Shown here piece by piece: positions 27,518 to 36,007 of a stretch of 64,000 bases of DNA. This DNA is from Halomonas sp. M20 (GTDB lineage Bacteria; Pseudomonadota; Gammaproteobacteria; Pseudomonadales; Halomonadaceae). Location: NCBI RefSeq assembly GCF_020622265.1, contig NZ_JACNMQ010000001.1:1152645-1216644 (forward strand), in the 5' to 3' direction. Each line of letters starts with the position of its first letter. The stretch's first letter is position 1. A program made the position numbers and the translations under genes. The notes under the pieces were generated by a model. The model ran no database searches. It was not told the DNA's origin and saw nothing but the letters and a program-made list of their open reading frames with translations.

Positions 27518-29239
27518 TCAGCGTTGTAGACGTTCGCGCAAAAAATCGATCAGTTCGTCCGCAGGGATCATGGTATTGCTATCGTCACGCCGACCCTTGT
27601 ACTCCAGTTCGCCATTGTCGAGGCCACGATCGCCGATCACCACCCGATGCGGAATGCCGATCAGCTCCTGGTCGGCGAACTTGACCCCCGGCCGGGTATC
27701 GCGATCGTCGAGCAGCACATCAATGCCCTGGACGCTTAGCTCGCCATAGAGGCGCTCGGCGGTCTCGCGAACGCGTTCGGACTTGTGGGCGTTCATCGGC
27801 ACCAGTATCACCTCGAAAGGCGCGATGGCATTGGGCCAGATGATGCCGGTGTCGTCGTGGTTCTGTTCGATGGCGGCGGCCACGACGCGCGTGACGCCGA
27901 TGCCGTAGCACCCCATCCACAACTGGGCGGCCTTACCGGTCTCGTCGAGGGCCGTGGCATTCATCGCAGCGCTATACTTGGTTCCCAGCTGAAAAACATG
28001 GCCGACCTCGATGCCGCGCTTGATCGAGAGCGTTCCCTTGCCATCCGGCGAAGGATCGCCGGCCATCACGTTGCGCAGGTCGGCCACCTTGGGTGTTGCC
28101 ACGTCCCGCTCCCAGTTGATGCCGAAGTAGTGCTTCCCATCGATATTGGCCCCGGCGCCGAAGTCGCTCATCAGCGCCACGCTGCGATCGATAACGATCG
28201 GCATGTCGAGATTGACCGGCCCCAGGGAGCCCGGTCCGGCACCCACGGCGGCGCGGATTTCCTCTTCCGTGGCCATGGTCAATGGCACGGCGACCTCGGG
28301 CAGATGCTCCGCCTTGATTTCGTTGAGCGCGTGATCGCCGCGCACTAGCAAGGCAATCAGACCACCTTCGGCACCACGCACCATTAGCGTCTTGATGGTC
28401 TTTTCGATGGGCAGGCCGTGCTGTTCGACTAGGGTGGCGATGGTCTTGGCGTTGGGGGTGTCCACCAGGCGCAGCTCTTCCGTCGGCGCCGGACGTTCGG
28501 GCGTCTCCCCCCGGGGCGCGGGTAGCGCCTCGGCCATCTCGATATTGGCGGCGTAGTCCGAGTCGCTGGAAAAGGCGATATCGTCCTCGCCGGAATCCGC
28601 CAGCACGTGAAACTCATGGGAGCCGGTGCCTCCGATCGAGCCGTTATCCGCCAACACCGGACGAAAATCGAGACCCAGCCGAGTGAAAATACGCATATAG
28701 GTATCGTACATCACCTGGTAGGTCTCCTTGAGGGAGGCTTCCGAGATATGGAAGGAGTAGGCGTCCTTCATGATAAATTCTCGCGAACGCATCACGCCGA
28801 AGCGTGGGCGGATCTCATCGCGAAACTTGGTCTGAATCTGATAGAAGTTGGCCGGCAGCTGCTTGTAGCTGCCGATTTCACGACGCATCAGATCGGTGAT
28901 CACTTCCTCATGGGTTGGCCCGACGCAGTAATCGCGCTGATGGCGATCGATCACGCGTAACAGCTCCGGGCCGTACTGTTCCCAACGCCCGGACTCCTGC
29001 CACAGTTCTGCGGGCTGCACGGCTGGCATCAGCATCTCCTGGGCGCCGGCGCGATCCATTTCCTCTCGCACGATACGCTCGGCCTTGCGCAGCGTGCGCA
29101 GACCAGTGGGCAGCCAGGTGTATAGGCCCGAGGTCAGACGACGAATCATGCCGGCGCGCAGCATCAGCTGATGACTGATGACTTCGGCGTCTGCCGGGGT
29201 TTCCTTGAGGGTGGCGATCAATAATTGACTGGCGCGCAT
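27518..29239 (-). CDS. proS: Prolyl-tRNA synthetase
   Basis: Class II aminoacyl-tRNA synthetase, 573 residues (E. coli 572). It has motif 1 around [17 protein letters not shown], motif 2 [17 protein letters not shown], the bacterial-type insertion (editing, YbaK-like) domain at about 220-400, motif 3 [14 protein letters not shown], and an anticodon-binding C-terminus. ATG 29239 (MRASQLL) agrees with family starts; 26 extra in-frame codons upstream are rejected. It stands alone, with its own terminator. Confidence 0.96.
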   Translation of the reverse strand: MRASQLLIATLKETPADAEVISHQLMLRAGMIRRLTSGLYTWLPTGLRTLRKAERIVREEMDRAGAQEMLMPAVQPAELWQESGRWEQYGPELLRVIDRHQRDYCVGPTHEEVITDLMRREIGSYKQLPANFYQIQTKFRDEIRPRFGVMRSREFIMKDAYSFHISEASLKETYQVMYDTYMRIFTRLGLDFRPVLADNGSIGGTGSHEFHVLADSGEDDIAFSSDSDYAANIEMAEALPAPRGETPERPAPTEELRLVDTPNAKTIATLVEQHGLPIEKTIKTLMVRGAEGGLIALLVRGDHALNEIKAEHLPEVAVPLTMATEEEIRAAVGAGPGSLGPVNLDMPIVIDRSVALMSDFGAGANIDGKHYFGINWERDVATPKVADLRNVMAGDPSPDGKGTLSIKRGIEVGHVFQLGTKYSAAMNATALDETGKAAQLWMGCYGIGVTRVVAAAIEQNHDDTGIIWPNAIAPFEVILVPMNAHKSERVRETAERLYGELSVQGIDVLLDDRDTRPGVKFADQELIGIPHRVVIGDRGLDNGELEYKGRRDDSNTMIPADELIDFLRERLQR

Positions 29240-29373
29240 GGGTGCGGTGGTTCCTTGAAATCTAGTCGACAGGTCGCTCGACACTGGGATGGCGTGTTCG
29301 GTCCATTGTACGGTCAAGCTTGGGCTTGCGGCAAAAGCCGCGGGAAAGGCAATGAGTTAGGGCAGTTGCATTG

Positions 29374-30306
29374 CTATTCGTCGATCTCGGTCTCGTCCGG
29401 TCGATAGCGCTCGCGCAGCGCCCAGGCGATGGCGGCGGTTTCCGCATCCGGGAGGCCGCGATAGTCCTTGGGGCGAAAATGCATCTGGAAGGCTCGCAGC
29501 ACATGGCGAGTCTGGGAGTCGAGTTGACCGGTGACTTCTATTGGGTAGCCGTAATCCGCAAGCGTCGTCTGCAGCTCGGTCAGCGAGGGCGGCTGTTGGC
29601 TAAAGCGAGTGAGGTAATCGGCCACCCTCTCTGCCTCTGGCCAGGCGCCGATGCCTGCTTGGTGCAGCCGGTACCAGGGAAAGAGCGGCCCGGGGTCGAT
29701 CTTGCGTGAAGGGGCAATGTCCGAGTGCCCCACGACATCGGAAGGAGCGATGTCATAGTGGGCGACAATGTCCCGGGCAAGACGGATCAAGGTATCCATC
29801 TGGGCGTCCGGATAGGGCGCCCAGTGAATGACGTTGGGGTCTGACGGCTGAGTCTCGAGAAGCCGTTCGATCTCTCCGAAAGGGCGGTTTGGTCCTTCGT
29901 TGACGATCTCGATGCCGATCGAAGTGTCGTTGATGTTGCTGCGCTTTCTCCAGGCGCTAACCCCGGCATGCCAAGCGCGCCGGGACTCGTCCACTAGCTG
30001 ATAGACCAGGGGTTGGCCGCGGGAACGCCGGGCCGGCAGAGGCAGCACATAATGGGCGCTGACCCGCGGGCCGGTCAGGGTTGTCAGCGAACGTGACTCG
30101 TTACCGTCGGTGTAGTGGAGTACCAGATGCCGTATGCGGCTTGAATGCGAGGGCGACACTTGCCGTTGATCGACGATATAGCCCGGGCGTTGCTCCAGGC
30201 CGCTGCAGCTTGCCATGACGAGGGTGATTGCCATGAGAAGCAGCAGTGGAGGGCATACCCGGCATTTCGGGAGGCGTCTTCGAGAAAAGAAGGCAGGCAG
30301 CTTCAT
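29374..30306 (-). CDS. AmiD-like lipoprotein N-acetylmuramoyl-L-alanine amidase
   Basis: Zinc amidase that cuts muropeptides, 310 residues. A lipobox LVMASC places the acylated cysteine at 34, so it is membrane-anchored, probably in the outer membrane. The Amidase_2 domain (about 55-225) has zinc ligands in LVLHYTDG, AWHAGVSAW and VVGHSDIAPSRKIDPG. A C-terminal peptidoglycan-binding helix bundle follows (TGQLDSQTRHVLRAFQMHF). This architecture is AmiD rather than cytosolic AmpD. It may supply the substrates imported by the AmpG-like permease at 18182. Confidence 0.9.
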   Translation of the reverse strand: MKLPAFFSRRRLPKCRVCPPLLLLMAITLVMASCSGLEQRPGYIVDQRQVSPSHSSRIRHLVLHYTDGNESRSLTTLTGPRVSAHYVLPLPARRSRGQPLVYQLVDESRRAWHAGVSAWRKRSNINDTSIGIEIVNEGPNRPFGEIERLLETQPSDPNVIHWAPYPDAQMDTLIRLARDIVAHYDIAPSDVVGHSDIAPSRKIDPGPLFPWYRLHQAGIGAWPEAERVADYLTRFSQQPPSLTELQTTLADYGYPIEVTGQLDSQTRHVLRAFQMHFRPKDYRGLPDAETAAIAWALRERYRPDETEIDE

Positions 30307-30316
30307 GCAGTCACGT

Positions 30317-31048
30317 TCATAGTGTCTGGAGGAGGTAGCGCAAGGCGAGTCCCAGCAGTAGCGTCAGGGCGAAGCTGAGCATGGTCCCAAGCAGCACGTA
30401 TTCGGTGAGTTTGCGGTCCCGATCCTCACGCAGATCGCCAAAGCGCAGGACCGACTTGGCCGCCAGCAGAAAGCCGATGGGGGTGAATTCGCCGCTCAGC
30501 ACGAAGGTCAGTACCAGAAAGCGCTCGAGGATACCGATTCTTGCTCCCGCATCCGCCAGGGTGCCGCTGTTGTCGATCTGAGCGCTCCAGCGCTGCATGA
30601 CCAGGGCGATGAGTATCGACAGTGGCCGTGTGATCAATACATAGGCCAGCAGTATTGCCAGCGGCTCAGGTCCCAGCAGCCAGTTTCCTAATAAGGGGAG
30701 CGGCCAGGGGTACACCAGCCAACTCCAGACCAGCAGTATCACGCCAAGATGCAACGCCTGATCGATCAGGAAATAGCGCACCTGCTCCGGGGTGTAGCTC
30801 TTGAGGATGTCGATGACCAGATGGCTAAGAGCAATGACTGCCGCCGCCAGCAGAGCGGTGGCAAACGCCAATTCACCGATCAGCAGGGCGCAGAGTGCCA
30901 GTAACCCGTGTACACCGGCGTGCAGATAGACGGCGGTGGAGCGGTAGCCAAGGCGCTGCTTGCTGTGCACCCAGGCCTTGCACTGCAGCAGGAAATCACC
31001 GGCAAGATGGGCAAGCAGCAGTAGTAGCAGTAATGAAAGTGCCGTCAT
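30317..31048 (-). CDS. DUF3307 membrane protein
   Basis: About 243 residues with five or six hydrophobic helices. It begins with a leucine run and HLAGDFLLQCKAWVHSK, then LHAGVHGLLAL and SHLVIDILKSY: conserved His/Asp positions typical of DUF3307 that resemble metal or lipid-phosphate sites. ATG 31048 follows AAGGAAC. It lies 11 nt after the SatD-family gene, a pairing seen in many bacteria. The function is not established. Confidence 0.85.
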   Translation of the reverse strand: MTALSLLLLLLLAHLAGDFLLQCKAWVHSKQRLGYRSTAVYLHAGVHGLLALCALLIGELAFATALLAAAVIALSHLVIDILKSYTPEQVRYFLIDQALHLGVILLVWSWLVYPWPLPLLGNWLLGPEPLAILLAYVLITRPLSILIALVMQRWSAQIDNSGTLADAGARIGILERFLVLTFVLSGEFTPIGFLLAAKSVLRFGDLREDRDRKLTEYVLLGTMLSFALTLLLGLALRYLLQTL

Positions 31049-31059
31049 GGCAGTTCCTT

Positions 31060-31701
31060 TTAGACGCCTTGGGCCAACCTCGAAGCGGTATAGGCCAGAT
31101 AATCTCGAATCAAGGGCCATCGAGCCACAGCCAAACGACGATTGATGGTCGGCTGGGCACGTCCGAGTCGTTGCGCCAGCGCCTGTTGGGACTCGTCGTG
31201 AAGCAGGCTCAATGACACGACCTCCGCCGAAAAACGCGACCAGTGACTCAGGATGTCATCCACGAAACGGGTCATCAGCGCCAATGTTTCGTCGAGTTCG
31301 GATGACGAAGTGACGATGGCCAGTCGATCCGTCGTATCGCTCAAGCCATCAAGTTTCTGTCCAGACAGCACGAACGCCTCGCCATCGGCTTGGGCAAAAC
31401 GCTCAGCTTCGGGAACTTTCCCTGAGCCAACACCCACGGCAATACGCGCATCCCACATGTTCTGACGGGAGGGGGACTGTTGAATCAGCGCCGCGCGAAT
31501 CAGTATCACAGCCGTCATGCTATTGCCCGGATCGGGAATGACTACCTGAAAACCATCCCCACGATAGCGATCACAGCGGGCGTTGAAACGCTTTTCGATG
31601 AGGTCTAGCATCGCATCCAATGTGCGATTGAAGTGATCCTTGTCCTTGATTCGTTGAGACCCCACCACATCACCGGTCAGTACACTAATACGGGTCGTCA
31701 T
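31060..31701 (-). CDS. SatD-family protein (cyclase-like domain + HTH)
   Basis: A 213-residue protein. The N-terminus (ISVLTGDVVGSQRI, CDRYRGDGFQVVIPD, DARIAVGVGSG) resembles a class III nucleotide cyclase core; the C-terminus (QALAQRLGRAQPTINRRLAV) is a helix-turn-helix of the kind used to bind DNA. It therefore looks like a nucleotide-sensing autoregulator. Upstream lies an unusually AT-rich region with several palindromes, plausible operators. It pairs with DUF3307 downstream. Catalytic activity cannot be judged from sequence alone. Confidence 0.8.
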   Translation of the reverse strand: MTTRISVLTGDVVGSQRIKDKDHFNRTLDAMLDLIEKRFNARCDRYRGDGFQVVIPDPGNSMTAVILIRAALIQQSPSRQNMWDARIAVGVGSGKVPEAERFAQADGEAFVLSGQKLDGLSDTTDRLAIVTSSSELDETLALMTRFVDDILSHWSRFSAEVVSLSLLHDESQQALAQRLGRAQPTINRRLAVARWPLIRDYLAYTASRLAQGV

Positions 31702-31730
31702 CTTTCATTGATCCACGATAGGGATAAATC

Positions 31731-31839
31731 ACTATAATCATCGTTTATAGTCCAAAAAGGCTATTATAAGCAATCAGTGATTATAAAAATTATAGCTAAA
31801 TAGCCCTATAATTATGAATAATAGTGTTATAGGGCTATT
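31731..31839 (-). promoter_or_regulatory. Palindromic operator cluster upstream of satD
   Basis: The AT-rich 109 bp hold a 21-bp palindrome (ACTATAA-N7-TTATAGT, 31731-31751) and a 13-bp-arm palindrome (31799-31811 with 31827-31839, core CCTATAA / TTATAGG). Additional TTATAR half-sites lie between them, near 31765-31794. The shared core CTATAA/TTATAG points to one dimeric regulator binding repeatedly, most simply the HTH of the SatD-like protein itself. Confidence 0.6.
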
Positions 31840-31940
31840 GAATTCAACTGTTCGAGGATCAATGCTGTAATTATATACAGTATTTAGGCGTAGGCAAATG
31901 CTCATCCCTATTTTGTTGTGTCGGCCTGTAACAGGGAGAG

Positions 31941-33116
31941 TCAGCGCAGAAGCTCGCGGATAGAAGTTTCCAGTCCTTCAAGGGTGGTGGGATACATCCG
32001 GTCGTCGATCAGTTGCCGAATCAACTGGGTGGAATGGGTGTACTCCCAGGCCCGAGGAGGCATCGGGTTTAGCCAGACAAGCTTGTCGAACTTGGCGGTG
32101 AGGCGTTTTAGCCAGACGCCACCGGCTTCCTCATTGAAATGTTCGACGCTGCCGCCGGGGTGAGTGATTTCATAGGGCGACATGGCCGCATCGCCGACGA
32201 TCACCACCTTGTAGTCGGCGCCGAAGGTGCGCAGTACTTCCTGAGTGTTGATGCGCTTGTCCCGGCGACGATTGTCACGCCACAGCCCTTCATAAACGCA
32301 GTTGTGGAAGTAGAAATGCTCGAGATGCTTGAATTCGCTGCGACAGGCGGAAAACAGCTCCTCGCAGACACGGATGTGATCATCCATGGAGCCGCCCACA
32401 TCGAGCAACAGCAGTAGCTTGATCGCATTGTGGCGTTCCGGCCGCAGCCGGACATTGAGCAGGCCGTTGTCTCGGGCGGTGGCCTCGATGGTGGCATCGA
32501 TATCGAACTCCTCTCCAGCACCGGTGCGGGCGAAACGCCGCAAGCGGCGCAGCGCCATCTGCAGGTTGCGGGTGCCGAGTTCGAGAGAGTCGTCGTAGTC
32601 GCGGAAATGGCGCTCGTCCCACACCTTCACCGCACGCCGGTGGCGTGACCCCTCCTGGCCGATGCGAACCCCTTCCGGGTTGTAGCCGTAGGCACCGAAC
32701 GGGCTGGTGCCACCGGTGCCGATCCATTTGTTGCCCCCGGCGTGGCGCTCTTTTTGTTCCTCTAAGCGCTGCTTGAAAGTCTCGATCAGCTGCTCCAGCC
32801 CGCCCAGGGATTGGATCTCCGCCTTCTCTTCCTCGGTCAGGGATTTCTCGAACTCGCGACGCAACCACTCTTCCGGGATCAACGCCTCGATGGCGGAATC
32901 CAGATCCTCGATGCCCTTGAACCAGGCGGCAAAGGCGCGATCGAAGCGGTCGAAATAACGCTCGTCCTTGACCAGTACCAGGCGCGCCAGGCGGTAGAAG
33001 GCCTCGCTGTCGGCAAACACCACACCGCGCTCGAGCACGGCATGCAAATCAAGCAGCTCCCGCAGGGAGACCGGCACACCGGCGCGTTTCAGCGTATCGA
33101 ACAGGCCGAGGAACAT
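31941..33116 (-). CDS. CoxE-like VWA domain protein
   Basis: A 391-residue protein of the VWA/CoxE-like family, usually the partner of a MoxR ATPase. The N-terminal helical half (GVPVSLRELLDLHAVLERG) is followed by a VWA fold with the metal-site loop LLLLDVGGSM (DxGxS) and VVIVGDAAMS. The ATG lies 3 nt after the MoxR-like stop, so the pair is co-translated. MoxR/VWA pairs act as chaperones that insert metals or cofactors or remodel complexes; the client here is unknown. Confidence 0.88.
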   Translation of the reverse strand: MFLGLFDTLKRAGVPVSLRELLDLHAVLERGVVFADSEAFYRLARLVLVKDERYFDRFDRAFAAWFKGIEDLDSAIEALIPEEWLRREFEKSLTEEEKAEIQSLGGLEQLIETFKQRLEEQKERHAGGNKWIGTGGTSPFGAYGYNPEGVRIGQEGSRHRRAVKVWDERHFRDYDDSLELGTRNLQMALRRLRRFARTGAGEEFDIDATIEATARDNGLLNVRLRPERHNAIKLLLLLDVGGSMDDHIRVCEELFSACRSEFKHLEHFYFHNCVYEGLWRDNRRRDKRINTQEVLRTFGADYKVVIVGDAAMSPYEITHPGGSVEHFNEEAGGVWLKRLTAKFDKLVWLNPMPPRAWEYTHSTQLIRQLIDDRMYPTTLEGLETSIRELLR

Positions 33117-33119
33117 GGA

Positions 33120-33977
33120 TCAGCGGCCTTGATTGGTGCGCTGACGGCGCATCATGAAGGCCAGGCGATGCAGCAGGGTGCTGTCCTGCTCGTTCTTGAC
33201 CAATGCGCCGGCCAGCGGGGGTAGTGCCTCGCTCGGATCGGTTTGATACAGCGCTTCCCGGGAAAGTTCGTCCGCCATTAACAGCTTGAGCCAGTCGATA
33301 AGCTCCGAAGTGGAAGGCTTCTTCTTCAGTCCCGGCGCCTCGCGCAGATCGAAGAACACTTCTAGCGCCTGGGCCACCAGGCGAGATTCGATGTCGGGGA
33401 AATGCACATCGACGATCTGTTTCAGCGTCTGGCGGTCAGGGAACTCGATGTAGTGAAAGAAGCAGCGGCGCAGGAAGGCATCCGGCAGCTCCTTTTCGTT
33501 GTTCGAGGTGATGACGATGATCGGTCGCTGACGCGCGCGGATGGTCTGGTCGGTCTCGTAGACATAGAACTCCATGCGGTCGAGTTCCTGGAGCAGATCG
33601 TTGGGGAACTCGATGTCCGCCTTGTCGATCTCGTCGATCAGCAGCACCACGCGCTGATCCGCCTCGAAGGCCTCCCATAACTTGCCCGGGCGAATGTAAT
33701 TAGCGACGTTTTCCACGCCCTCGACACCTAATTGGGAATCACGCAAACGGCTGACGGCGTCGTATTCGTAGAGCCCTTGGTGGGCCTTGGTAGTGGACTT
33801 GACGTGCCAGGTGATGAGGCGAGTGCCCAATGACTGGGCCAGCTCCTCGGCCAGCAGCGTCTTGCCGGTGCCGGGTTCGCCCTTGATCAGCAGCGGCCGT
33901 TCCAGCATCACTGCGGCATCGACGGCCAGGCGCAGCGCATCCGTGGCGATGTAGCTCGACGTTCCTGCGAAAGCCAT
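33120..33977 (-). CDS. MoxR-family AAA+ ATPase
   Basis: A 285-residue AAA+ protein with Walker A GEPGTGKT (about residues 33-40), Walker B VVLLIDEID, sensor 1 IVITSNNE, an arginine finger in DAFLRRCFFHY, and a C-terminal lid. It forms an operon with the VWA protein immediately downstream. The role is inferred from family only: ATP-driven maturation or assembly of a partner complex. Confidence 0.92.
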   Translation of the reverse strand: MAFAGTSSYIATDALRLAVDAAVMLERPLLIKGEPGTGKTLLAEELAQSLGTRLITWHVKSTTKAHQGLYEYDAVSRLRDSQLGVEGVENVANYIRPGKLWEAFEADQRVVLLIDEIDKADIEFPNDLLQELDRMEFYVYETDQTIRARQRPIIVITSNNEKELPDAFLRRCFFHYIEFPDRQTLKQIVDVHFPDIESRLVAQALEVFFDLREAPGLKKKPSTSELIDWLKLLMADELSREALYQTDPSEALPPLAGALVKNEQDSTLLHRLAFMMRRQRTNQGR

Positions 33978-34069
33978 GATGTTTCCCTGTTGAAAGACGT
34001 CGGAGGAGTGTACGAGAGTGGCTATTGCATCTCAATTCAAGACATCTCGATTCAGGCAGGGCGCGGAGT

Positions 34070-34993
34070 CTATCGAGACAGGAGGTCACCTTCCACGGTA
34101 CGGCCGAGAATCCGGTTGCGTCCTTGAGCCTTGCACTGATAAAGCGCAGCGTCGGCGCAAGCGATCAAACTCTCCGCATCGATCCGCGTACCAGGCTTGG
34201 CAGTTGCTACCCCGATGCTCACGGTCACGACCGAGTCCGAGGGTGACGACGCGTGGGGGAGGCCGACCGCCTGTAACATGCTGCGCATGGCCTCGGCCAA
34301 CGCCAGGGCCGGGCCTTCGTCACTATCGAGCAGTACGACCAGAAACTCCTCGCCGCCCAGGCGGATGAGAATGTCCGTTTCGCGCCGAAAGGTGTCGCGA
34401 AGGATATTGGCGATCTCCACCAGGCACGTATCGCCGGCAGGGTGGCCATAATGATCGTTGTAGGCCTTGAAATGATCGACATCGATCATGAGGATCGACA
34501 GAGGCGCCATGCGCCGACGCGTCATGGGGAGTGCCATATTCAGGCGTTGTTCCAGCAGGCGTCGATTACCAAGCCCGGTCAAGGGGTCGATGAGGGACTG
34601 CTCGCGCAATGTCTCGTTATTTTTTTTGAGTGTTTCTAGCAGTGAGTGAATCTCGTCGGTAAGCAAGGCGATGTCGTCGTGATTTTTCAACAGTGCTGGA
34701 GGCGGCCGACTGACAATGCCTTGTTGCTGGCCTCTAACGTACTCCAGAAGCAGATGCACGCGGTGTAGCAAGTAACGCTGCACCAGGATGACCACAGTAG
34801 CGAGCATCAGCAGGACGATGGTCGCGATGAGAACGGTGATGCTCAACAGGTCAGCGTTCGATACCGGAATGTCCTGCTTGATGAGCAAGGCGCTAAGCTG
34901 GTGCCAAAGCAAAAAGCCTGCCACGAAGAGCAGGCATGCCATGACCGAGAGTATGTATCGATGAAAGAGAATTCTGATTGGTATCAGCCGCAT
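34070..34993 (-). CDS. Membrane diguanylate cyclase (GGDEF)
   Basis: A 307-residue protein with two N-terminal membrane helices (about 13-33 and 50-72), a short HAMP-like linker, and a complete GGDEF domain (LIDPLTGLGNRR, DVDHFKAYNDHYGH, active loop LGGEEF near 214, and VSIGVA). No RxxD inhibitory site is seen five residues before GGEEF (it reads RETDILIRLGGEEF, with R-E-T-D nine before), so allosteric inhibition is uncertain. It is driven by a good FliA-like promoter and therefore probably tied to flagellar gene expression. Confidence 0.93.
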   Translation of the reverse strand: MRLIPIRILFHRYILSVMACLLFVAGFLLWHQLSALLIKQDIPVSNADLLSITVLIATIVLLMLATVVILVQRYLLHRVHLLLEYVRGQQQGIVSRPPPALLKNHDDIALLTDEIHSLLETLKKNNETLREQSLIDPLTGLGNRRLLEQRLNMALPMTRRRMAPLSILMIDVDHFKAYNDHYGHPAGDTCLVEIANILRDTFRRETDILIRLGGEEFLVVLLDSDEGPALALAEAMRSMLQAVGLPHASSPSDSVVTVSIGVATAKPGTRIDAESLIACADAALYQCKAQGRNRILGRTVEGDLLSR

Positions 34994-35045
34994 GAGCCAT
35001 CGCTGTCAAGGGAGTGAACGATCATCGTCGTTTTGTTCGCGGCTA

Positions 35046-35072
35046 TTATCGGCCTCGGTTTATCCGTATTGA
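35046..35072 (-). promoter_or_regulatory. FliA (sigma-28) promoter of the diguanylate cyclase gene
   Basis: On the minus strand TCAAT (35072-35068), 14 nt, then GCCGATAA (35053-35046). The -10 is a perfect match to the sigma-28 consensus, the spacing is exact, and four of five -35 bases agree. The predicted start is near 35039, about 45 nt before the gene. Confidence 0.6.
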
Positions 35073-35110
35073 ATACTTGAAGCGTAAAAAAATCATGAAA
35101 GTTTTATCGA

Positions 35111-36007
35111 TCATTTACTCGGTTTCGTTGGCAGGTGGCGATAGCGCTCGATCAAGGTTGCCGGATCGGACTCCGCATGACCCTGACCGGCATGTTCTCG
35201 AAATAGCTGTGCCGCAAGGCCGCTCATGGGAACGGCGCTGGCGCTACGTTGGCTTTGGGCTACCGCCATGTCGAGATCCTTGAGCAGAGTGCGCACATGC
35301 CAGGCAGGGTTCTCGAAGTCATCCGCAGCCATGCGCGGGGCCAGGAGTTGAAACGGTTTGGAGTCCGCGAATCCTCCGGTCAATGCCTCGGGAATTCGTG
35401 GGGCATCGACACCGCTGGCTTCCGCCAGGGCCATCATTTCGGCGATCACCAGGGCATTGCAGCCCACGATCATCTGATTGCACACCTTGGTCACCTGACC
35501 GCTGCCCACCGGCCCCATATGGGTAACCCGAAACGCCAGGGGAGCAAGAAGTGGACGTAACGCTTCGATGTCGTTGGCCTCGCCACCGCACATGATCGCA
35601 AGGCTTCCCGCCTCGGCGCCGGCGACGCCCCCGGAAACCGGGGCATCGATCCAAGGTATTTCGCACTCGGCTTGCAGGCGTGAAGCGAAATCTCGGGTTG
35701 CCGCAGGATCGCTGCTGGAAAAATCCACCAGCCGCTGCCCGGCGCGGCCCTGCTTGGCAATTCCATCCTCGCCGAATACGACCTCCTCGACAGCGTCGGT
35801 ATTAGCCAGGCAGAGCAGGATGATGTCCACCTCGGCAACCAGTTCGGCAATCGAGGTCGCGACCCGTGCGCCGGCGGTTTCGACGCTTCGGGTCTTCTCG
35901 GGACTGCGGTTGAATACCGTGACGCTAAAGCCTGCCTCCAGCAGGCGGTGGGTCATAGGCTCGCCCATCAGGCCGATACCGATGAAACCGAGACGAGATG
36001 AAGTCAT
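35111..36007 (-). CDS. Beta-hydroxyacid dehydrogenase (GarR / 3-hydroxyisobutyrate family)
   Basis: NAD(P)-dependent oxidoreductase of 298 residues with the Rossmann start LGFIGIGLMGEPM, the substrate signature FIDAPVSGG-type (IDAPVSGGVAGAEAG), the catalytic lysine in GSGQVTKVCNQMIVG, and the KDLDMA segment. Such enzymes reduce tartronate semialdehyde or oxidise 3-hydroxyisobutyrate; sequence alone does not settle which. Its ATG overlaps the stop of the ABC exporter upstream (ATGA), an odd pairing suggesting shared transcription. Confidence 0.87.
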   Translation of the reverse strand: MTSSRLGFIGIGLMGEPMTHRLLEAGFSVTVFNRSPEKTRSVETAGARVATSIAELVAEVDIILLCLANTDAVEEVVFGEDGIAKQGRAGQRLVDFSSSDPAATRDFASRLQAECEIPWIDAPVSGGVAGAEAGSLAIMCGGEANDIEALRPLLAPLAFRVTHMGPVGSGQVTKVCNQMIVGCNALVIAEMMALAEASGVDAPRIPEALTGGFADSKPFQLLAPRMAADDFENPAWHVRTLLKDLDMAVAQSQRSASAVPMSGLAAQLFREHAGQGHAESDPATLIERYRHLPTKPSK

